This document shows, one piece after another, positions 14,501 to 18,693 of a DNA stretch of 18,693 bases (positions are counted from its first letter, which is position 1; the number at the start of each line of letters is the position of its first letter). The stretch lies in contig CAYSXI010000099.1 in NCBI GenBank assembly GCA_964434955.1, positions 1 to 18,693 on the forward strand, in the 5' to 3' direction. Under the pieces are notes generated by a model. The model worked only from the letters and a program-made list of their open reading frames with translations. It had not been told where the DNA came from and searched no databases. The DNA comes from JANQLU01 sp964434955. GTDB taxonomy: Bacteria; Planctomycetota; Planctomycetia; Pirellulales; Pirellulaceae. Both the position numbers and the translations under genes were made by a program.

Positions 14501-17500
14501 TGGAGCCGTTCCGGGTGAACGCGCGAACGATGTCGACCTCCTACGTCGTTGGCCGAAATATTGGTGATGAGTATCGATACATTTTGGAAAGAAAGTTTGC
14601 TCGTAAATACGCGGGGAACATGCTGACTCGTCCCTCGTTGCTGTTGCGTCCCTGGTCCATCGACGAAACCAAAAACTATGTCCAGCCGCCCGCGCGCGGT
14701 GCCGATTTTGATCGATCGGGGCCGGACCCAAGCGACATGATGAATCGCCAACCCAAAAAGAGCTTGGAGCCACGGATTCCAGGCGACGAGAGCAACCTCG
14801 ATTTCCTGGCCTACGGCGCTGCCGTTCTGACCAACTTGAAGCCGAGTGAGTCGGGCACCATCATCATCGACCGCAAACTGTTGAACGGTCATTTCAATTT
14901 GCAAATTGTTGTCTCCGACCGAGTATGGACGTCCCGCGTCCATCACTTGTTGAAGGAAACTCCCATTGAACTCGCCGACAATCGACTGGCGAAAGCAATT
15001 GATCCCGCTTCCCATTACGCGTTACGAAAACAAAACTCCCAACTCCGAGAGGGCGAAGAAGTTGTATTGACCAATAGCCCCACCTCGAAGATTCAACAAT
15101 TTGACGACCTAGGCGATGTTTATCAGCTGCTAATGAACATGTCAGGCAACTCGACACTGGGTGAATTCCGATTCATTCTTGCCTGGCCGAAGAAAACCGG
15201 CGAAGAAAAGCGAGAGCTGTTCTCCAAGTACGCTTGCCACGAGCTGAATTTCTTCATTTACAAGAAGGACCGCGAGTTCTTTGAGGAGGTTGTAAGACCC
15301 TTCTTGGCAAACAAAAAAGACAAAACCTTCTTTGATCAATGGCTCCTGGACGAGGGCACGGAATCCTATCTGGACCCGTGGCAATACAATCGTCTCAACG
15401 TGGCCGAGCGGATTTTGCTCAGCCAACGCCTCGAGGAACGGAAAGAATCCGTAAGAAGAAACATCTACGATTTGCAAGCCTTGAATCCGCAACCCGTCCA
15501 TTCCGAAGATCGGTTGTATCAGGCGGTATTCGGCACCGAAGGGTTGACCTCAAAAGGAAAATCATCCGCCGGCAAGCGAATTTTAGCTGATGGCAAGTAC
15601 AACCGTGGCAATGGAATCGTTTCCAATAAGCCAGGTGACGGCTCAAAAGGAATATCGCCTCCTCGAGCAGGCGGTGGCGCTGGCGCCGCGGTTGGCGGCG
15701 ATTTTGAAGGCGGAGGCTTCGGCGGCGGTGGATTCGGCGGACGTGGTCGCCCCGACCCCAAGATGCGCAACCTGGGTCGCCGAAAGAATGAAGTCGAAAA
15801 GAAATTAGCCGACTCATTATCGCTCCTCGAGGAAAAACTCGACGACGAGAAACTCGGACAAGTTCGCGATCGATACTACAAGCAACTTCAAAACAACGGC
15901 AAAGACAAAGCGGTTAAAAAGCTCAAGGAAATGCGCAAGCAACTTGAGCCCTTGTATCGTCGCGTCCAGCCCACCAAAGTCTGGGTCGAAACCAACTACT
16001 ATCGACTACCGATTGCCCAGCACGATTCCAATCGTGTTCGAATCAATGAGTTCTGGAAAGACTACGCGGCTCACGACGGCGGTTCACTTTTCCTTTCTCC
16101 CAATTTCGCCCAATGCACCCGCAACTTCACCGAGTTGATGCTTGCGATGGCGGTGATCGACTTGCCTTTTGAGGCGAAAGATCACAAGCAGGAAGTCACC
16201 GATGAAAAGATCACCTTCAAATCGGCGGGACCCGTGATTGTCTTCCACCAACAGGTTCGCCCCGCCGTTTTCGAACGTCGCGGTTCCACGGTTCTGGTCA
16301 GCGAGAATTTCTTCCGCAAGGACGATCGCTATCGAAACGTGGATGGCAAACGATACGACAAGTTCGTTCGCAAAGATTTCCTCAAGCAGGTTCTTTACGG
16401 TGGACAAGTCGTCGTGACGAATCCGACGTCCACGCCGAAAACCGTTTCGATCCTGATCCAGATTCCCGAGGGTTCGATGCCCGCTGCTGGTAGCCAGGAG
16501 TCGAAAAGTGTAAAGATCGATTTGTCGGCTTTCAGCACACAGACCTTTGAATACCATTTCTTCTTCCCTGAGCCGGGGACATACGCTCACTATCCGGCAC
16601 ATGTTTCGGATGACGACAAAGTGCTCGCGGTGGCCGAGTCGTTGACGTTTTCTGTCCTCGACCAACCGAGAAAAATCGACAAAACTTCCTGGGCATTCAT
16701 TTCGCAAAACGGAACGCCCCAACAAGTTCTCGACTTCCTCAATGCCAACAACACGTTGAATCTGGACCTGTCCAAGATTGCTTTCCGTCTCAAGGAAAAA
16801 GACTTCTTCAAGAAAGTGATTTCGACGCTTCAGAACCGAATGACTTTCGACAACACGCTGTGGTCCTACGCGATCCAGCACAATGATGCCGATGCGATCG
16901 CGCAGTTTTTGCAGTATCAGAATTCGCTTGTTAGCTCCTGTGGCAAGTTCCTGGACAGCCGGCTGCTGAAAATCAAGCCGATCGATCGGCGAATTTACGA
17001 GCACCGGGAATTCTGGCCACTGCACAACGCTCGACAACACCAGTTGGGTGCCAAACGACAGATCAACAACCCGAAGATTTGGAACCAGTATCATCAGTTC
17101 CTCGACGTGCTCTCCTACCACAACGAACCGTCAGATGATTTGGAATTGTCTTTGACCTACTATTTGCTACTCCAGGACCGCGTCGAGTCAGCGATCGAAC
17201 AATTCAGAAAAGTCGATCGCAGCAAACTCAACACGAAGATGCAGTACGACTACTGTCAGGCCTACCTGGCGATGTACACCGAAGACGTTGCGACCGCCAA
17301 GGCCGTGGCGACCAAGTACCAACAGTATCCTGTCGATCATTGGCGAAAGCACTTTGAAAACATCCTGACCCAGGTGGCCGAGATCGAATCCGATGCGGCG
17401 ACAACGGCTGCTGACGAACGGGATCGGGATCAGGTCCAAGCACAGCTTGCCGCCCAGTCGCCCGCTTTTGAATTCGAGATTGTCGATCAAACGGTCAAGC

Positions 17501-18033
17501 TCAACTATCAAAACATTGATAAGGTCCGAATCAACTATTACAAGATGGATATCGAACTGTTGTTTAGCCGAAACCCGTTTGTCAAAAATCAGTCCGGGGG
17601 ATTCGCTTTGATTCGGCCGAACATGACCCGACAGCAGGAACTGCCAAAGGACAAAAAGTCATTTGAATTTAATGTTCCCAAGGAACTGGCCAATCACAAC
17701 GTCTTGATTGAGATCATTTCCGAAGGACAGACCAAGTCCGCCGTTTTCTACTCGCATTCCCTGGCTGTGAAGATGATGGAAAATTATGGCCAGGTCCAAG
17801 TCCGCAACAAACAATCGCAGAAGCCGATTTCCAAGGCTTACATCAAGGTCTATGCCAAGATGAAAGACGGCTCGGTCAAGTTTTACAAGGATGGTTACAC
17901 CGACCTGCGTGGACGCTTTGATTATTCCTCACTATCAAACCAGCCGTTAGATAATGTTCAGCAATTCAGCTTGTTGATCCTTAGCGAAGCAAACGGCGCG
18001 ATCATTCGTCAGGCGGGCTTGCCACTTCAGTAG
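11590..18033 (+). CDS. Giant secreted protein (2147 residues), macroglobulin-like, function unknown
   Basis: Seen: signal peptide about 1-30 (LTALVLATAFALLSTG, then VFGQ). Residues about 30-450 are helical and repeat-like. About 450-1150 is beta-rich; the FYVDRESLLKNRIAKVTLRP segment (from residue 622) sits where MG2-type domains of alpha-2-macroglobulins have a similar strand. A Gly-rich hinge lies at about 1361-1387, followed by a charged coiled coil (about 1395-1455). About 1840-1930 is TPR-like helical (LELSLTYYLLLQDRVESAIE). The end (about 1955-2147) is again beta-rich, finishing GAIIRQAGLPLQ. No CxEQ thioester motif is visible. Known: planctomycetes encode very large exported proteins of this general kind, and bacterial macroglobulins trap proteases. 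Inference: cell-envelope or periplasmic structural/binding protein. The macroglobulin relation is a weak structural guess. Single-gene unit with its own terminator. The frame is intact throughout. Confidence 0.85.
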   Translation: MKIFRQSLTALVLATAFALLSTGNPSVFGQSREIGFVEDFVLSSNREKTLEKLIPGTEAYYYFHCLHLQNSEKYDQVDATVKDWVKRHGRSYLVRQIQNRQALLTYEQNPQKTLDYLKKELGLRFDHQREIPKAELDLPTRLDPSLISYATLAKDARSRHLRTEGFTDTALFRLASEELNDRELKHLLERLRAPDAENLVDLVDRQLSKRDARAFGSLGIHRAMTVDQLDALLKKRPSLLNETRFVQTYLSKLKPNEDEAPALAKIDYDEPELEAYLKRVSSFVERLAPVHNSLKASVLYHRLKFNLYQGKFDRELFESYIKLPRHQWYVNPKYIKSFESKRNFADINARFTPHSLLPPVGNDAPLIESHLREFYKNADDWKLFSRFLEDNFLKRQFAQSKIIHGLGDPEQWASLLGPEEYKALVNRIDLDFPESNARKFAVDQTVKLDVKIKNVNHLLIKVFEINTKNFYQKYGREIDTDINLDGLVPNWEQNHRYDDAPSRQVRRTFEFKELNKPGVYVIDFIGNGISSRALVRKGHLHFVSDANFAGQQFTVFDWKNEKVKDASIWIGGREFTSQEDGTIQVPFSTNPGRKPVVVSHKGLSSLGFFNHIGESYRLRAGFYVDRESLLKNRIAKVTLRPTLFTSGWPTPISALKNATLEIQSVNAEGITASKVIRNVELSEDFESEFEFGVPARLRSIRFRLVAEVENVSQGSTETLADSQTIEINRIDQSTSIRDLHLLHASDGYRLEVRGKNGTAIVKQAVLVNLQHRMFTRPFQVSLQTDDSGQITLGELSDISHIKATIPGVSRGWSTSKPSDQKFSIVHGDTKSTLQIPVSMTKKISRESVSLFEVRSGVIVRDFFDAIKLQPGVLQVKGLPVGDYQLNLKNENRTLQLSITEGKSTDTIVFGKHRNLEIRNLFPVHVRDIKSDDKNVAIQLGNASPTARVHIFATRYQPRFDAFPILLNNSGLEPFRVNARTMSTSYVVGRNIGDEYRYILERKFARKYAGNMLTRPSLLLRPWSIDETKNYVQPPARGADFDRSGPDPSDMMNRQPKKSLEPRIPGDESNLDFLAYGAAVLTNLKPSESGTIIIDRKLLNGHFNLQIVVSDRVWTSRVHHLLKETPIELADNRLAKAIDPASHYALRKQNSQLREGEEVVLTNSPTSKIQQFDDLGDVYQLLMNMSGNSTLGEFRFILAWPKKTGEEKRELFSKYACHELNFFIYKKDREFFEEVVRPFLANKKDKTFFDQWLLDEGTESYLDPWQYNRLNVAERILLSQRLEERKESVRRNIYDLQALNPQPVHSEDRLYQAVFGTEGLTSKGKSSAGKRILADGKYNRGNGIVSNKPGDGSKGISPPRAGGGAGAAVGGDFEGGGFGGGGFGGRGRPDPKMRNLGRRKNEVEKKLADSLSLLEEKLDDEKLGQVRDRYYKQLQNNGKDKAVKKLKEMRKQLEPLYRRVQPTKVWVETNYYRLPIAQHDSNRVRINEFWKDYAAHDGGSLFLSPNFAQCTRNFTELMLAMAVIDLPFEAKDHKQEVTDEKITFKSAGPVIVFHQQVRPAVFERRGSTVLVSENFFRKDDRYRNVDGKRYDKFVRKDFLKQVLYGGQVVVTNPTSTPKTVSILIQIPEGSMPAAGSQESKSVKIDLSAFSTQTFEYHFFFPEPGTYAHYPAHVSDDDKVLAVAESLTFSVLDQPRKIDKTSWAFISQNGTPQQVLDFLNANNTLNLDLSKIAFRLKEKDFFKKVISTLQNRMTFDNTLWSYAIQHNDADAIAQFLQYQNSLVSSCGKFLDSRLLKIKPIDRRIYEHREFWPLHNARQHQLGAKRQINNPKIWNQYHQFLDVLSYHNEPSDDLELSLTYYLLLQDRVESAIEQFRKVDRSKLNTKMQYDYCQAYLAMYTEDVATAKAVATKYQQYPVDHWRKHFENILTQVAEIESDAATTAADERDRDQVQAQLAAQSPAFEFEIVDQTVKLNYQNIDKVRINYYKMDIELLFSRNPFVKNQSGGFALIRPNMTRQQELPKDKKSFEFNVPKELANHNVLIEIISEGQTKSAVFYSHSLAVKMMENYGQVQVRNKQSQKPISKAYIKVYAKMKDGSVKFYKDGYTDLRGRFDYSSLSNQPLDNVQQFSLLILSEANGAIIRQAGLPLQ
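15669..15752 (+). other. Glycine-rich hinge of the giant protein
   Basis: The DNA encodes a run of Gly with Ala, Phe and Arg (segments such as AGGGAGAAVGGDFEGGG, then FGGGGFGGRGR). It separates the first 1360 residues from a coiled-coil and helical second part, so it probably marks a flexible linker between two large structural halves. Confidence 0.7.
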
Positions 18034-18073
18034 AAATTCGTTCTTGAACGTTCAAAGACCTTGGTAAAATCCA

Positions 18074-18104
18074 AAAGCCCGGCATTGCAACAATGCCGGG
18101 CTTT
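18074..18104 (+). terminator. Intrinsic terminator of the giant gene
   Basis: GCCCGGCATTG (18077-18087) and CAATGCCGGGC (18091-18101) pair perfectly over 11 bp around a CAA loop. Three flanking A-T pairs (18074-18076 with 18102-18104) extend the stem to 14 bp, and the T-rich TTTCATTTC follows. It lies 40 bases after the stop at 18033. Confidence 0.92.
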
Positions 18105-18161
18105 CATTTCAACGCATTTCCGTTGCGTAGCTGTGGATCAATTGTGTGGATTGTTTGAATT

Positions 18162-18197
18162 AAGCGTTCGTTTTTCGGCGAGAACTCACGAACGCTT
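18162..18197. repeat. Inverted repeat, 10-bp stem
   Basis: AAGCGTTCGT (18162-18171) and ACGAACGCTT (18188-18197) are perfect complements around a 16-base loop. No T-run follows, so it is not a standard terminator. Confidence 0.75.
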
Positions 18198-18201
18198 TGA
18201 C

Positions 18202-18268
18202 CACTTTTGCAGTGATTTGAGTCGCATGGTCTAGCGAGCAAATTGGTCAACCACGTGATTCAAAAGTG
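18202..18268. repeat. Spaced inverted repeat
   Basis: CACTTTTG (18202-18209) and CAAAAGTG (18261-18268) are complementary with 51 bases between. With the preceding 10-bp hairpin this makes 18160-18270 unusually structured for a spacer. Confidence 0.55.
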
Positions 18269-18449
18269 ACTTGATCATGAGTCGAGAACGTTTTGGTCGC
18301 CATTTCGGGCAGACGTTGCAACTCGTTTCGTGGTTGATAAGGGAATCCTAGCTTGCGTTCCTTGACTGGGGAAAGAAATTCCCAAATTTCCGTAACGACA
18401 CAAAGACGGGTTTTATTGGGCTCGAATCCAAAGAACCCGCCCAGAATCA

Positions 18450-18477
18450 GCCGGTCGAAACTTGCCGGTCGGAACCT
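18450..18477. repeat. Two tandem 14-base units
   Basis: GCCGGTCGAAACTT (18450-18463) is followed directly by GCCGGTCGGAACCT (18464-18477), differing at two positions, and by a truncated third GCCG. Confidence 0.7.
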
Positions 18478-18593
18478 GCCGTCAGACAACCTTGGAATCA
18501 AAGGCCAATAATCCGATCCCCCGGGCGAACTAGTTGCTGAGACAGTGATGTTAGCAGGGAATAAGGTAAACCTGGGAGCCTCTCCTGTCTCAT

Positions 18594-18609
18594 TTCGTTG
18601 CAAAACGAA
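18594..18609. repeat. Small hairpin with GCAA loop on the plus strand
   Basis: TTCGTT (18594-18599) and AACGAA (18604-18609) pair around GCAA, a GNRA-type tetraloop if transcribed on the plus strand. Part of the structured right-end region. Confidence 0.5.
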
Positions 18610-18693
18610 GTTGCCTCCATCGATGATTCGCGGTTTAAGATTCAATCGACTGCGGAGAATCTCTTGTTTTCAATCAAAAAAATTCTGAACAAA

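Larger units (their letters stand above)
18105..18693. other. Non-coding, structured right-end region; possible dispersed repeat element
   Basis: No convincing gene. A minus-strand frame 18247-18645 (132 codons) starts with TTG, lacks a ribosome site and resembles no family I know. Another frame (18498-18620, 40 codons) contains LPYSLLTSLSQQLVRPGD. Phrases of this kind recur, in my memory, in short hypothetical ORFs of Rhodopirellula-type genomes, which would make the region a copy of an intergenic repeat. Structures seen are listed separately. No tRNA-like cloverleaf was found. Confidence 0.45.

Noticed and set aside
16084..17121. Minus-strand 345-codon ORF inside the giant gene
   Set aside because: Shadow of the plus-strand gene, which is intact with signal peptide and terminator; no family character in the reverse frame.
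18130..18155. DnaA-box-like TGTGGATCA and TGTGGATTG
   Set aside because: Both deviate from the consensus, there are only two, and there is no AT-rich unwinding region or dnaA/dnaN neighbour, so no origin is claimed.
18247..18645. Minus-strand 132-codon ORF
   Set aside because: The start is TTG without a ribosome site, the sequence has no recognisable family, and other frames of the same stretch look equally protein-like. Better explained as non-coding or repeat DNA.

Overview
The window looks like a chromosomal segment of a marine-type planctomycete (Pirellulales or a relative). The main reasons are the pairing of a DUF1587/1595/1592/1588/1585 cytochrome-type protein with a Tat-exported DUF1552 protein, a start resembling PVC-type heme-binding proteins at the left edge, very large secreted proteins of unknown function, and moderate GC content. 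There are no tRNA or rRNA genes, no CRISPR array and no insertion sequence. Taxonomy is inferred from gene content only.

Left part, minus strand (1-6230). A five-gene run reads leftwards: ECF sigma factor (start about 6179), single-pass membrane protein in the anti-sigma position, secreted hyperacidic protein, DUF1592-type multidomain c-heme protein, and DUF1552 Tat protein. Three of the four junctions are 4-base ATGA overlaps. The remaining junction (3764-3871) holds a terminator-like hairpin just before the Shine-Dalgarno sequence of the DUF1592 gene. Past the DUF1552 gene, the first 48 codons of another minus-strand gene, a probable lipoprotein, run off the left edge.

Middle part. A PaaK/CapK-type adenylate-forming enzyme is on the plus strand (6430-7956). 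It is followed by the most interesting gene here, a membrane-anchored iodothyronine-deiodinase-family protein (8065-8853). Its active-site codon is an in-frame TGA at 8407-8409, in the context FGSFT-U-PPF, and the reading frame stays open for 147 further codons with clear deiodinase motifs. A bacterial SECIS-like hairpin follows the TGA. The two ORFs a standard gene caller would report (8065-8409 and 8431-8853) are therefore best read as one selenoprotein gene. Convergent to it is a 744-residue minus-strand protein combining a jelly-roll domain with a DoxX-like membrane domain (8910-11144).

Right part. A 445-base divergent intergenic region precedes a 2147-residue secreted protein (11590-18033), which resembles bacterial macroglobulin-type proteins loosely and lacks a visible thioester. 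It ends in a textbook intrinsic terminator (18074-18104). The last 590 bases contain no convincing gene. They hold inverted and tandem repeats and may be a copy of a dispersed planctomycete intergenic element.

How the parts work together: the sigma/anti-sigma pair probably controls its own cell-envelope operon, with the basic tail of the membrane protein and the hyperacidic secreted protein as a possible electrostatic sensing pair. The deiodinase-like selenoprotein implies that the genome encodes selenocysteine machinery (SelA, SelB, SelD and tRNA-Sec) outside this window.
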